In this document: one piece after another, positions 9,576 through 17,718 of the stretch
How the letters are laid out: each line of letters starts with the position of its first letter
Position numbering within the stretch: position 1 is the first letter of the stretch
Source: a virus
Strand: one strand, 5' to 3'
Length of the DNA stretch: 64,000 nt
IMG/VR virus record: IMGVR_UViG_3300047472_000037
Location: 1 to 64,000 of that record
Program-made: the position numbers and the translations under genes
The notes under the pieces: model-generated
The model's input: only the letters and a program-made list of their open reading frames with translations
The model's database searches: none
What the model was told of the DNA's origin: nothing

Positions 9576-10115
9576 TTAGGCAGTATAAATTGTACCTGTA
9601 ACAGTATTAGCAGCAGCGAGTGGATTTGCATCAGTGTCAATAGGATTTAGAACAATTGAATAGGCAACACCAAGGGACATATAAACACCAACTGAGCTGG
9701 AATACGAGACAGTACCACCAGGGGGAATACCAACAATTGACACCACGGTAGAACTACCAACCGTAGGAGCTACGTTCAAATTGTAGAACTTCAAGTAAGC
9801 CCATGTAGCAGCATTATTCTGGAGGCAGTATCCGTACAGACGAGTAGCTACTGTCTTAGCCGAAGTGGCGTTAGTAGTAGCAGCAGAATTCACTTTGAAC
9901 TGTACACAACCACCTGACGACCCTTTGGCATCTTCACTTACAGAGAAGACACCTTGGTTGGAGGCGATAACTACGGGCAGTGAAGCCGCCATAGTCTGCT
10001 GGCCGAGGGTAGCTGGAAGCTGTGTGGACGAAGAGGTTACAGGAAGTGGAGTAATGGGTGTTACGGCTGTAACAGTATTATCAGCATTAGTATAGGCTGA
10101 GGGAGACGTGGCCAT
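9576..10115 (-). CDS. small beta-rich virion protein
   Basis: 179 residues, low in charge and rich in T, S, A and V. It contains VTPITPLPVTSSSTQLPATLGQQT and PVVIASNQG motifs often seen in phage baseplate/appendage proteins. It lies between small unknown genes and the portal. Probably a structural component such as a head fibre; not proven. Confidence 0.5.
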   Translation of the reverse strand: MATSPSAYTNADNTVTAVTPITPLPVTSSSTQLPATLGQQTMAASLPVVIASNQGVFSVSEDAKGSSGGCVQFKVNSAATTNATSAKTVATRLYGYCLQNNAATWAYLKFYNLNVAPTVGSSTVVSIVGIPPGGTVSYSSSVGVYMSLGVAYSIVLNPIDTDANPLAAANTVTGTIYTA

Positions 10116-10274
10116 TTACTTATCCTTCTTACCGATGACAGTAATGACAGAATCAAAAGCCTTACCAGTGGTCATCTTAATATGTGGAGCATCTGCAGAA
10201 CCACGAGTAGTTGTCTTAGCGCCCATCATAGGAGCTGCACAGGAAGTGTCACCACTCCAAGAATCTTTCTTCAT
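10116..10274 (-). CDS. 52-residue basic protein of unknown function
   Basis: Short frame from ATG at 10274 to TAA at 10116. Its start overlaps the stop of the preceding gene (ATGA) and its stop lies directly before the next start, so it fits the compact minus-strand operon. It is basic, with a GAKTTTRGSADAPHI core and a KKDK end. Similar short proteins sit near portals in other phages. Function unknown. Confidence 0.5.
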   Translation of the reverse strand: MKKDSWSGDTSCAAPMMGAKTTTRGSADAPHIKMTTGKAFDSVITVIGKKDK

Positions 10275-10540
10275 TCGTCATCTCCTAGATCTAGGTTTAA
10301 ACTCTGTAGGAGAACAAGCTTTGCTTTCTCCAAATCCCAATTGATTTCTGCTATATTACCAGAAGTACTAGCAAAGTAGAAAACACCATTGGATTGCTTA
10401 CCAATAAAGATAACGTCACTGAACTCTCTGCCTTCTAATCCAGCCAAGAGTTTTTCGACTGGTATGTGGACATCGTCCTCACCTTCATATAGCTGGTGGG
10501 TGGAATTAGAGTTTGGAAAGTCAATGACGTTATCATCCAT
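10271..10540 (-). CDS. 89-residue protein, unknown
   Basis: Acidic protein with a C-terminal region DVIFIGKQSNGVFYFASTSGNIAEINWDLEKAK. The strand-turn-helix pattern with SNG..YFASTSG followed by W.LE.AK resembles small phage proteins near terminase genes that have no assigned role. Starts and stops overlap its neighbours by 1-4 bases, showing operon coupling. Confidence 0.55.
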   Translation of the reverse strand: MDDNVIDFPNSNSTHQLYEGEDDVHIPVEKLLAGLEGREFSDVIFIGKQSNGVFYFASTSGNIAEINWDLEKAKLVLLQSLNLDLGDDE

Positions 10541-10785
10541 TAAATATTATCCTTTTGCTTATGCTTGAAGAACTGAAAGTCTCCAGCACCAGTATCAGTA
10601 CCTGTGTCCATACCTACTTCAAGAGTACCCACACGAGTTCCTGTCTCAGCTGGCTGATCAACAAGAGGTTTCTTACTACGAAGAACCTTAGAGTTGAATG
10701 ACCGCTGGTCTACATCACCCTTCGTATAGTCTTTTTGAGTAGCCTCTATAACATTAGTTGATTGCCGGCGACCTTTGAGGTCCAT
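10540..10785 (-). CDS. 81-residue polar protein, unknown
   Basis: Polar, K/T/G/D-rich and without membrane segments, probably largely disordered (GTRVGTLEVGMDTGTDTGAGDFQF). It follows the large terminase gene and precedes small structural genes. Its stop TAA overlaps the next start. No family recognised. Confidence 0.5.
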   Translation of the reverse strand: MDLKGRRQSTNVIEATQKDYTKGDVDQRSFNSKVLRSKKPLVDQPAETGTRVGTLEVGMDTGTDTGAGDFQFFKHKQKDNI

Positions 10786-10797
10786 TATAATATCCTT

Positions 10798-12738
10798 TTA
10801 GTAACCGAAGACTGAGTCTGATGGGATGTAACGATGAGCTGGTTTAGTACCCCAATCCAGAGGATTAGAAGCTCTCGGACGGGACATAATCCCATATCTC
10901 AAAGCATCATAACTGTGGTCGGAAGTATAACGAGAATCGATATCATCCTCACCATCCGGGTTAGTTGGAATGGACGGGATGTCAGCGATCACTTGTCTAC
11001 AGTTCTCGAAGAAGATAATACCGGGAGACTCTTCACCGAATACGTTCTCTTTGACCTTTAGAAGCTCATGGAGACGGTTCTTGCCAGCGGCACGACTACC
11101 CTTGCTCCGATCACTCTCTCGCCACCTACAGCCCGCTGCGATCATTTCCTCAGCGATGGATGGTCCGTAGTGTCCTCGTTGATGCCATACAGATGAGTCA
11201 AGAATACCGTATGATACGTTATCATCTTTTTCCATCTCAAGGACTTTAGCAGCGAGAGCAACACCGGTCATTCCTTTTCCGTAGAGTTCACGATAGACAT
11301 AAAGCGTATCGTCAGCAGGATCAATTGCAAACCAAAGGACGCAAGCTGGAGAAGAATAACCATAGTCAGCAGCTCTAAAGCGACGCCAAGAAGGAGGGAT
11401 AGCAAATGGAGGGCGGACGTGATACTTAGGATTAAACTCGGCAAAGGCAGCCCCTTCTACGATTGACCAATCGCCTTCAAGGAGTTTCCTTCGTTCGTTT
11501 TCAGGAAGGCCATGTAGAGACCTTTCGTATACGCCGTCGGCTGCTAGGTACTTATTGTCACGCAATAGAGCAGGAATGAAGCGACGTTTGAACAACGGCT
11601 TTCCTGCAAGAACTGGATTTGCGTAGTCATCTGGATACCGTAGTACTTCCCCTGTTTCGATATCTGTGGCCCAGAAAGCCTTATTAGCTACTTCTGGATC
11701 AATGAACATTTTCTTAACCCAATGATGGCCGGGGCCGCCAGGGTTGGTTGTAGCCCTCATGGAGAGGCACTTCTTAAGTGTAGGATCTGCCGTACGTAGA
11801 CGAGACTTCAAATATGTGTAGGCAAAAGGAGTAGCATACTGAGTAAGCTCATCCATACCGATCCAGGTAAAAGCCTGTCCCTGATAGCGCATAACGTCTT
11901 CATCACGATCTAGATAAGTGATCCAGAACTTTGCACCAGAAGGAAAAACCCACATGGAGTCTTTATCTTTCCATTGGGCTTTCGGCCAGATTTTTTTATA
12001 AAGCTTTTGGGTTTCCCATTTTAGTTCTCTGAGTTCATCGTTCGTACGACGTAACAGAAGACCAACAAAATTAGGATTATCAAAATATCTCATGGGATCG
12101 GCGATCATCGCGAACGATTTCCCGCCTCCGGCTGCGCCGCCGTAGAGGACTTCTTCTTCTGTAGCAGAAAGAAACCAAGTTTGTGGACCTTCGTTAGGTT
12201 CGAAGGCAATAGAGATATCAGTAGGGACTGGCGGTTTGTGGACCTTAGCGGCTTGATCTTCTGGATGATGCCACCCGCCAGTAGCCTTCTTCTTGACAGG
12301 AGCGCCCTCTGGGAAGTCTTCCTCTTGGAGCCTACCCCTATCAGCCTCTAGTCTCTCAAGCTTCTTCTGTGACCTTCTAGCCATTGCACGAGCCTGTTGG
12401 ATCTGTGCTACTTCTTTACTGAGTGGCTTACGAGTTCTGATCTTAGCTGGATAGTTCCTGTAGGGATTTCTGTGTTTCTTATAAAGATTGGATAGGGTCT
12501 GGTGGACCATGCTGGATAGGAGTTTCTGAGAGACCCATTCGGTAACATCCCTCCAAGAATTGCCAGCTTCGATATGGTCGAATGCCTGTTCGAGGACAGC
12601 AATAACTTCTGGGTTCGGGAGGATCTCATAGGGATCGTTCGGGTTAACCATGTAACCATAACCGATCTTACCGTAGGGGATTTTCCTCTTCCAAGCAGGC
12701 CACCTCTCTCTCAGTTTCTCTGAGAGCTGTTCTGTCAT
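10798..12738 (-). CDS. terL: terminase large subunit with N-terminal recombinase-like domain
   Basis: 646 residues. The ATPase core shows a Walker A motif YGGAAGGGKSF near residues 199-209 and a Walker B AFTWIGMDEL near 289-298. It continues with the terminase segments SMRATTNPGGPGHHW and FIPALLRDNKYL, and a C-terminal nuclease region with RAADYGYSSPA. About 170 extra N-terminal residues precede the core; residues 20-95 (PYGKIGYGYMVNP, LPNPEVIAVLEQAFDHIEAGNSW) read like the DNA-binding domain of large serine recombinases. It packages DNA by ATP-driven translocation through the portal. Start is coupled to the gene upstream. Confidence 0.9.
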   Translation of the reverse strand: MTEQLSEKLRERWPAWKRKIPYGKIGYGYMVNPNDPYEILPNPEVIAVLEQAFDHIEAGNSWRDVTEWVSQKLLSSMVHQTLSNLYKKHRNPYRNYPAKIRTRKPLSKEVAQIQQARAMARRSQKKLERLEADRGRLQEEDFPEGAPVKKKATGGWHHPEDQAAKVHKPPVPTDISIAFEPNEGPQTWFLSATEEEVLYGGAAGGGKSFAMIADPMRYFDNPNFVGLLLRRTNDELRELKWETQKLYKKIWPKAQWKDKDSMWVFPSGAKFWITYLDRDEDVMRYQGQAFTWIGMDELTQYATPFAYTYLKSRLRTADPTLKKCLSMRATTNPGGPGHHWVKKMFIDPEVANKAFWATDIETGEVLRYPDDYANPVLAGKPLFKRRFIPALLRDNKYLAADGVYERSLHGLPENERRKLLEGDWSIVEGAAFAEFNPKYHVRPPFAIPPSWRRFRAADYGYSSPACVLWFAIDPADDTLYVYRELYGKGMTGVALAAKVLEMEKDDNVSYGILDSSVWHQRGHYGPSIAEEMIAAGCRWRESDRSKGSRAAGKNRLHELLKVKENVFGEESPGIIFFENCRQVIADIPSIPTNPDGEDDIDSRYTSDHSYDALRYGIMSRPRASNPLDWGTKPAHRYIPSDSVFGY

Positions 12739-12971
12739 TCAAGTACCCCATTAATTAATTTCTGTTTAAGTATCTCAATAGAGCCAATCATGTATTGAGC
12801 ATTCTGAGATAATGTATTGGCAGTGACAGAAGCCCCTGTATTGGTAACACAGGCAATTGCAATCTCTACTATCTCCCCTTCTTTCACTCTTTCAACGAGT
12901 TCTTCAAGAAGTGATAAACAATCTTGGTTTGTTTCAACTCGGGTTGTGACAAGAGAGATAACATTACTCAT
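12735..12971 (-). CDS. 78-residue protein between terminase subunits
   Basis: Start ATG at 12971 overlaps the stop of the small terminase gene. Helix-rich, with LLEELVERVKEGEIVEIAIACVTNTGASVT in the middle. The pattern LLe.a..G.i..va......dG is shared by small phage proteins of unknown role. An in-frame ATG 16 codons upstream lies inside the neighbour and lacks a ribosome site, so the later start was chosen. Confidence 0.6.
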   Translation of the reverse strand: MSNVISLVTTRVETNQDCLSLLEELVERVKEGEIVEIAIACVTNTGASVTANTLSQNAQYMIGSIEILKQKLINGVLE

Positions 12972-13362
12972 CGTCTTGGATGTCCTTAGCAGGAAGGATA
13001 AACATGTTTCGTACTTCAATCGTCTGAGGACCTTCGTCTTTTACAACAGAAGCTCTATCAAGGATTTCTTTTGAAGCAGAGATGATCTGTTTTGCTCCGA
13101 CACCACTAGGGTCATGGAGAACAGAAACAAGAGAGATGGAAGCTTTGGCACTGGAGGTGATCAGGTATTCTTTAGCCGCCTTCTGTATATGTTTATTCAG
13201 TTTCTTACGGACACTGGCGGGACTGGTGGTGTTAGGGTAGCCCACTTCTGCCATAGCAGCTGGGACATCTCCCCCACAAACATCAAAGAGGACCTCAATA
13301 AAAGCCCTCTCCCGTTCGTCCAATCCGTCTTCATCTTTTAGGGATTCTATAAGATCACTCAT
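12964..13362 (-). CDS. terminase small subunit-like protein
   Basis: 132 residues starting at 13362, where AAGGAGAATACCATTTA gives a strong ribosome site; an in-frame upstream ATG has none. Residues 12-50 (DERERAFIEVLFDVCGGDVPAAMAEVGYP) match the helix-turn-helix entry of phage small terminases, and the rest is helical. It is the first gene of the minus-strand virion operon and is followed two genes later by the large subunit. It would recognise the packaging site. Called by motif pattern and location. Confidence 0.75.
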   Translation of the reverse strand: MSDLIESLKDEDGLDERERAFIEVLFDVCGGDVPAAMAEVGYPNTTSPASVRKKLNKHIQKAAKEYLITSSAKASISLVSVLHDPSGVGAKQIISASKEILDRASVVKDEGPQTIEVRNMFILPAKDIQDDE

Positions 13363-13449
13363 TAAATGGTATTCTCCTTTGGTCTCCAAGCCGTAAAGCG
13401 GAGCTTTCCTTAAATTCGAAATCTCATAAATCACTAGTACTAACAGCTC

Positions 13450-13508
13450 AATGACTGAAGTCATTATCGTATGTTAGATGAAATCAAAGTTGTTGAAGTA
13501 TATTCAAC
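13450..13508. promoter_or_regulatory. two palindromes in the leader of the virion operon
   Basis: A 7-bp inverted repeat AATGACT-GA-AGTCATT at 13450-13465 and a 6-bp inverted repeat GTTGAA-GTATA-TTCAAC at 13492-13508. Both lie between the minus promoter at 13638-13666 and the first virion gene. Their symmetry and position suit operator sites for a dimeric regulator, or hairpins in the leader RNA. No protein partner is identified. Confidence 0.35.
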
Positions 13509-14136
13509 TTGAAGTGTTCTATGATCGAGAGTTCATTTGATGCGTGGTTCTATTATTTAAGTCTTAAACCATTCAAGCTAAACTCAAATCTTTAGTATCA
13601 AAGTTGTTTTCTACCTAACTTGTTAAACTATAGTATAATTATACCATTTTTCAAAAAGCTTGTCAAGTAAAAAATACACTGAAACAGAAGAAAAGTGAAT
13701 TATTATTTAAAATAGGTAATAGAATACCATTCAAGTAACAAAATGTACTTCAAGTCAGTACTAATCGTAGCTATTTAGCCTTATATTTGTAACAAAAATA
13801 AAATAGAGCCTATTGGTTATGGTACTTTTATCTATGGTTTTTACATTCTTCTTGAATATACAGTTCTTTTTGTTATCTGATCTTCTTGATTAGACACCTA
13901 AGTTATTGAAAAATATGTAGGAATGGTATACACCATATGTACCCCTCCCCCTTGGTCCAGCCTGCCTGTTCAAAGTAACTCGAAGTATAACTGAGGGGGA
14001 TTGGGAGAGAAGTGAGTACCACAAAGAGTATCATTACTTAACGTTACTGTAGCCAAGTATACTAATACCTGGAAGTACTATCATCGTAGTATCTTGAAGT
14101 ATAGTAATACTTGAAGGGGTATGTCATTGAAGTATA
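13493..14136. repeat. dispersed TTGAAGTATA repeats in AT-rich control region
   Basis: Exact copies of TTGAAGTATA occur at 13493-13502, 14094-14103 and 14127-14136. Near copies lie at 13980-13989 (TCGAAGTATA) and 13509-13518, and an inverted partial copy TACTTCAA at 13746-13753. The segment is gene-free and AT-rich, between divergent operons. Iteron-like repeats in such a place suit a replication origin, a phage regulator binding array or promoter elements. No choice can be made from sequence alone. Confidence 0.45.
13638..13666 (-). promoter_or_regulatory. consensus sigma-70 promoter for the virion block
   Basis: Read on the minus strand: TTGACA (13666-13661), a 17-base spacer and TATAAT (13643-13638), a perfect match to the bacterial housekeeping consensus. 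It points toward the small terminase gene 270 bases downstream. Host RNA polymerase is therefore likely to transcribe the packaging and capsid genes. Confidence 0.8.
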
Positions 14137-14150
14137 GTTCTTATAGGACG

Positions 14151-15438
14151 CCAGAAGATAAATACAACCTATGGTTCATTGACAGAAGGGATAACTGCAA
14201 CCGTAAGGTTGTTGAGCCGTTAGGAGAACTGTGATACTATTATGTGTTTCTTCTGTTACACAACTCTGGGTTAATGGTGGATGCAACCTCTGATTAGTTT
14301 CTTTTCTTCTGTTAATATGCATCGCGTGTATGCGTTCTTAATTCCCATGGTTTTCGCGATGAATAGCGGGAGCTATGAGAACGTTTTAGTGGGTATCCTG
14401 GGTTGAATGAAATTATTTTTACAACTTATGTCGATTTCTCTTGCATCGTCTGATGGGTTTGGTATTGTGGGGATAACGAAAGACGAAAGCAGTGGTTGCC
14501 TTAGCTCTTCCCTTTACGGGTGGATTGCCACGATAGGCTGATAGCTCGCTCTTTGTTAATCGACCATAGTTTCGAGCTGCTAAGCGGTGGGTTATCCCAA
14601 GTCCGTAAAAGCTAATCGAGTGCATCAACGCGAAGTGTTGCTCTGTCAGGGTTTAGTGCAGTGAAGAATGACATTATCAGAAGTTCCCTACTCTTACAAT
14701 GTGGGGAATGAGGAAGGTAGATCAGTCTGGAAACGTGATCACCAAACGTTGAACCTTTACCGGTTTCAGCGAAAGGGGAAGATTTGCGACCTGTAACGGT
14801 TCGGTTTCTGTCATCGCAAGGTGGCATTCTGGATAGCTGAAGGCTCTAGGGTTGAATGCTTGAAGGCGAACATGATGAGGACGCACGGGGTATTCACGCC
14901 TCGTAACCAGCAGTTAGGCCCGAACTGTAGCAGAGTTGCTATTGGCCGCTAGATGAGAGACGAAGACAACGAATTTGCTTTGTTGTGTCCGGTTTCTCTT
15001 CGAAAGCTAAAGCTTAGGCTTTGGTTAGTACAAGGGGATAACCGCCACTAAGCTTTGATGCTTACACAAGGTTGTTTGTTGATTTCACCTTACGGTTAAG
15101 TTTCGATCCTTTCCCTAACTGGTCAAGATGAATAATCTTGAAGGTAAAGCAAGTGCATACAAACTTTTCGTTATACTACTATACGCCTATTCGTCTATTT
15201 GCTTTGTAACAAGGGCGCAAAGTAGGGGAAATGACAGTTTCTAGCTTTTCTCGCTAGCATGAAATCATCCAATATGGATGGACTGATTAGCATTTTAATG
15301 GCTTCAGGACGTTCGCAAGAGTACATGAATAAATCGGACCCTAGACATTGGTGCTGAACCATGATAGGATTGTGTCATGTTGAGAGAACGTCTCGAAGCT
15401 TTTATCGGGTTAATCATTTGCACGATGGGGAATGTGCC
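14151..15438. other. 1.3-kb region without a convincing gene
   Basis: Less AT-rich than the preceding 700 bases. It contains only short open frames, some end to end on the plus strand (14317-14406 then 14407-14541; 14872-14952 then 14953-15051; 15128-15244; 15259-15357), without good ribosome sites. Frames of this length arise easily by chance. Two imperfectly similar phrases, GCCGTTAGGAGAACTGT near 14215 and GCAGTTAGGCCCGAACTGT near 14911, hint at structured RNA or repeats. It could hold the genome ends, a packaging site or noncoding RNA; nothing specific is supported. Confidence 0.3.
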
Positions 15439-15600
15439 ATGTCAAAGAAGAATAAGCCTCTCTCACAAGCAGAGATTGAGCGTCGTAATATCGTCAAGAT
15501 GAAATCTGCGCGTGATGAAAAGATCATGCGGGATATGGGCACTTTCAACTCTATCGGCAATGGGCATTCTCACTGTGCCGTTATGATCGAAAGGCGATAG
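15439..15600 (+). CDS. 53-residue basic protein, first clear plus-strand gene
   Basis: Starts at ATG 15439 after GGGGA nine bases upstream; an earlier in-frame ATG at 15361 has no ribosome site. Lysine- and arginine-rich (MSKKNKPLSQAEIERRNI), predicted helical, with a histidine/cysteine-containing end. Function unknown; its position suggests early expression. Confidence 0.5.
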   Translation: MSKKNKPLSQAEIERRNIVKMKSARDEKIMRDMGTFNSIGNGHSHCAVMIERR

Positions 15601-15602
15601 TC

Positions 15603-15689
15603 ATGGCTGAACTGATTACATCAACCTCAACCCTCTTTGGCCTTGCTGCTATCTTTGTGGCATGGTTTCGGGTAAGGAGGTACTTGTGA
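15603..15689 (+). CDS. 28-residue single-span membrane micro-protein
   Basis: Short frame with a hydrophobic helix (LFGLAAIFVAWF) followed by the basic end RVRRYL, the signature of a membrane-inserted micro-protein with cytosolic C-terminus. Its stop overlaps the next start (TGATG). Supported by being in a run of three similar tiny frames; function unknown. Confidence 0.4.
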   Translation: MAELITSTSTLFGLAAIFVAWFRVRRYL

Positions 15690-15769
15690 TGTCAGATGAT
15701 GCACCATTCATGGTTGTAGTCATGTTCGGGCTTCTTGTAGCTCTTTGGCTCTTCCAAGGCCAATTCTAA
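15689..15769 (+). CDS. 26-residue membrane micro-protein
   Basis: Starts in the stop codon of the preceding micro-gene; a TAAGGAGG-like site lies just upstream. Acidic start (MSDDAP) then a membrane span (VVVMFGLLVALWLF). No family recognised. Confidence 0.45.
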   Translation: MSDDAPFMVVVMFGLLVALWLFQGQF

Positions 15770-15779
15770 GGAGTATGAC

Positions 15780-15854
15780 ATGCTTCTAAGGGATGCAATC
15801 TTAGGTACGACACTGATGTTCTCTGTGTTCTGTATCTGCCTGCTCATGATCTAG
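15780..15854 (+). CDS. 24-residue membrane micro-protein
   Basis: Follows a TAAGGAG site at the end of the previous frame. Nearly the whole peptide is hydrophobic (TTLMFSVFCICLLMI). Third of three tandem tiny membrane proteins; function unknown. Confidence 0.4.
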   Translation: MLLRDAILGTTLMFSVFCICLLMI

Positions 15855-15960
15855 GTATTTCACTGTGAACCCTTTCGTCACTGTTAGGGCTCATAGGGCA
15901 ACACCGCCCGGTCACCCTCAAAACCCCTTCGGGAATAGGGTTAATCAAAGGACTACCGCA

Positions 15961-16593
15961 ATGGCTAAGGCTGTAACAACTAAATCTCCGCTCGCAATCA
16001 TCGACGCCAAGATTGCATCCATCAAGACACGCGGCTTGCAACTCCGTAAGGACTGCCACGAAACGCTTGTCATGATCATGGATCACTACATCGAACATGG
16101 TGATTTCACCCGTCTGCCTATGCTCACGGACGCCATCAAGTCAGCACTCGGTTCGTCTCTGTCTCAGGCCGCAAACCAATGGGTTTCTGAGTTCGTCCCG
16201 TCCCTGAAGTGGGAAAAGACCGTTGGTGCCTTCGAACACGTCAAGGGCGTCAAGAAGGAAATCCGTGATCTGGAAAACTACAAGGTCACTGCCAAGGGTG
16301 ACGGGCCGGCCAATGTCTTCACTGGCAATGCTCGTGACCTGCCCTTCTACGAACTGGAGCGTGTTGCCAAGCAGGAACCTTTCGACCTGCAGAAGGCCAT
16401 TCTCTCGCTCGTCGGCCGTGCTGAACGTGAGTATGAGAAGGCAATCAAGGAGCACACTGAAGCTCCTGTCAACTCGGCCCAGATTGCTGCCTTGAAGTCC
16501 CTTGGCGAACATATCGCCGAATACAAGCCGGAGGACGGCAAGGCTGAAGAAACTCAGAGTGAGGAACAGGTTGAAGCCGTCAAGGCCGCCTAA
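15961..16593 (+). CDS. 210-residue helical protein with distinct codon use
   Basis: Start at 15961 is preceded by AAAGGACTACCGCA; the upstream 30 in-frame codons look noncoding. It is helical and charged, with an acidic E/Q/K-rich end. Codons strongly prefer C or G at the third position compared with neighbours, suggesting very high expression or a recent different origin. It is followed by a strong terminator, so it forms a short transcription unit with the micro-proteins. Segment DLPFYELERVAKQEPFDLQ is the most distinctive; I do not recognise the family. Confidence 0.75.
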   Translation: MAKAVTTKSPLAIIDAKIASIKTRGLQLRKDCHETLVMIMDHYIEHGDFTRLPMLTDAIKSALGSSLSQAANQWVSEFVPSLKWEKTVGAFEHVKGVKKEIRDLENYKVTAKGDGPANVFTGNARDLPFYELERVAKQEPFDLQKAILSLVGRAEREYEKAIKEHTEAPVNSAQIAALKSLGEHIAEYKPEDGKAEETQSEEQVEAVKAA

Positions 16594-16643
16594 CCACTCT
16601 GAACAATGGCAGGGAGAGAATTTCCCCTTGTCCCCCTGTCATG

Positions 16644-16686
16644 CCCTATCCCATTGATTAGATTCTTTGGGGTAGGGTTCTTTTAT
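16644..16686 (+). terminator. rho-independent terminator after 15961-16593
   Basis: Stem CCCTATCCC at 16644-16652 pairs with GGGGTAGGG at 16669-16677, followed by TTCTTTTATTT. It ends the first plus-strand unit. Confidence 0.75.
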
Positions 16687-16762
16687 TTGACTAGAGATAG
16701 GAATATATTCCAGGGTCAAAGGAATGTTTTCTTATCATTAGTAATGGAGGTGAAAAGGTATC

Positions 16763-16996
16763 ATGATCCAGTTCCTGCAATACTCAGGTGCAGTTCTTCT
16801 TTTCCTGTCACCATTCATCCTTTCTGCCATCAACAATAGGATGTTCGTAACAGAGCGTGCTACCTACCCTCGCCAGAGTGGTCATGGTTTCGCATGGTTC
16901 TGCACATTCATCATCTTCATGGCTGGATTCATCTTTTGGCCCTTCTGGATCATTGCAGTCATCTGCACATTGGGGCTTATGTCCGCTAGTAGATAA
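16763..16996 (+). CDS. two-span membrane protein
   Basis: 77 residues with hydrophobic spans near 8-22 (SGAVLLFLSPFILSA) and 45-70 (FCTFIIFMAGFIFWPFWIIAVI). A GGAGGTGAAAAGG ribosome site precedes the start. Separated from the previous gene by a terminator. Small inner-membrane phage protein; role unknown. Confidence 0.6.
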   Translation: MIQFLQYSGAVLLFLSPFILSAINNRMFVTERATYPRQSGHGFAWFCTFIIFMAGFIFWPFWIIAVICTLGLMSASR

Positions 16997-17006
16997 CAGG
17001 TAGGTG

Positions 17007-17024
17007 TTTAAACGGCCATAGAAG
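17007..17024. repeat. 18-base exact repeat, copy 1
   Basis: TTTAAACGGCCATAGAAG occurs here and at 25825-25842. Both copies are intergenic: here in the 47 bases before a small gene, there just after tRNA-Gln. An exact 18-mer is unlikely by chance; it could be a regulator site or a recombination scar. Confidence 0.5.
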
Positions 17025-17043
17025 GCCATACAAGGGGATTCAC

Positions 17044-17223
17044 ATGTTTAAGGTATTCAGGGAGCACGGATACTGGAAAGCCCTCCAGAGGGCAAATAGG
17101 AACGATTGTGTCCTTTTGTTCAATGATAAAGAGATGGCCAAGGGTGACAAGCCCCACATTCTGAAACTCTTCAATCAGTTCTCACAATTAGGAGAAATGA
17201 CATGGCATTCAAGCCTAGGATGA
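17044..17223 (+). CDS. 59-residue basic protein
   Basis: ATG at 17044 follows AAGGGGATTCAC. The frame overlaps the next gene by 22 bases. Basic, with aromatic residues at the N-terminus (MFKVFREHGYWKALQRANR). The overlap and ribosome site support it; function unknown. Confidence 0.5.
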   Translation: MFKVFREHGYWKALQRANRNDCVLLFNDKEMAKGDKPHILKLFNQFSQLGEMTWHSSLG

Positions 17224-17456
17224 ATTGGAAGGACAAAGAGAGAGTTATTGAGTATGCTAAGAGCCTTAATGATGCTCTCCGTAGTATCCAGTCTAAGGAC
17301 AAGGTGTTTGTCATCCAATATCATGACCGCCTTAACTTCAACATCTGTCACCGCTCCCGTAGTGACCTATGGGATAGGGATGACGTAACAGTCATCTGGG
17401 GGCAGGAACCAAGGGGAAACGAAGATGCAAGCTCTAACGGGCAAGGAAACACGTAA
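17202..17456 (+). CDS. 84-residue small protein
   Basis: Preceded by TTAGGAGAAATGAC. N-terminal helix (WKDKERVIEYAKSLNDAL), then KVFVIQYHDRLNFNICHRSR with strand character, and a polar end. Overlaps both neighbours, so it is part of a compact early operon. No family recognised. Confidence 0.55.
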   Translation: MAFKPRMNWKDKERVIEYAKSLNDALRSIQSKDKVFVIQYHDRLNFNICHRSRSDLWDRDDVTVIWGQEPRGNEDASSNGQGNT

Positions 17457-17718
17457 GGACCTGAACGCAATCGAGCAGATGATTGAACGTTCCATTGAGG
17501 TTCTAACCAATCTTGAGTATCAGCCTTTCGATTGGGCATACAATCTGAACGATGTCATTAGCGTGGCGGGGTCTCTGAATCAGGACGTGAAGTCTGAAGG
17601 TCTAGCTTTTACCTATAAGGTAGGCTTCACTCCTGCACTCAATGGCTACGTCATCTTTCCATCCACCTCGCTTAAGGATTTCCTAGGCCATGGTGGAACA
17701 GTCATAGAGGTGCATTGA
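17425..17718 (+). CDS. 97-residue small protein
   Basis: Helical start (DLNAIEQMIERSIEVL) and a beta-like second half (SEGLAFTYKVGFTPALNGYVIFPS). Overlaps the previous gene by 32 bases and the next start by 1 base. Unknown function. Confidence 0.55.
   Translation: MQALTGKETRKDLNAIEQMIERSIEVLTNLEYQPFDWAYNLNDVISVAGSLNQDVKSEGLAFTYKVGFTPALNGYVIFPSTSLKDFLGHGGTVIEVH

Noticed and set aside
14419-14827. Two minus-strand open frames of 69 and 71 codons in the control region
   Set aside because: No ribosome sites, basic low-information sequences, overlapping each other, and lengths easily reached by chance; not listed as genes.
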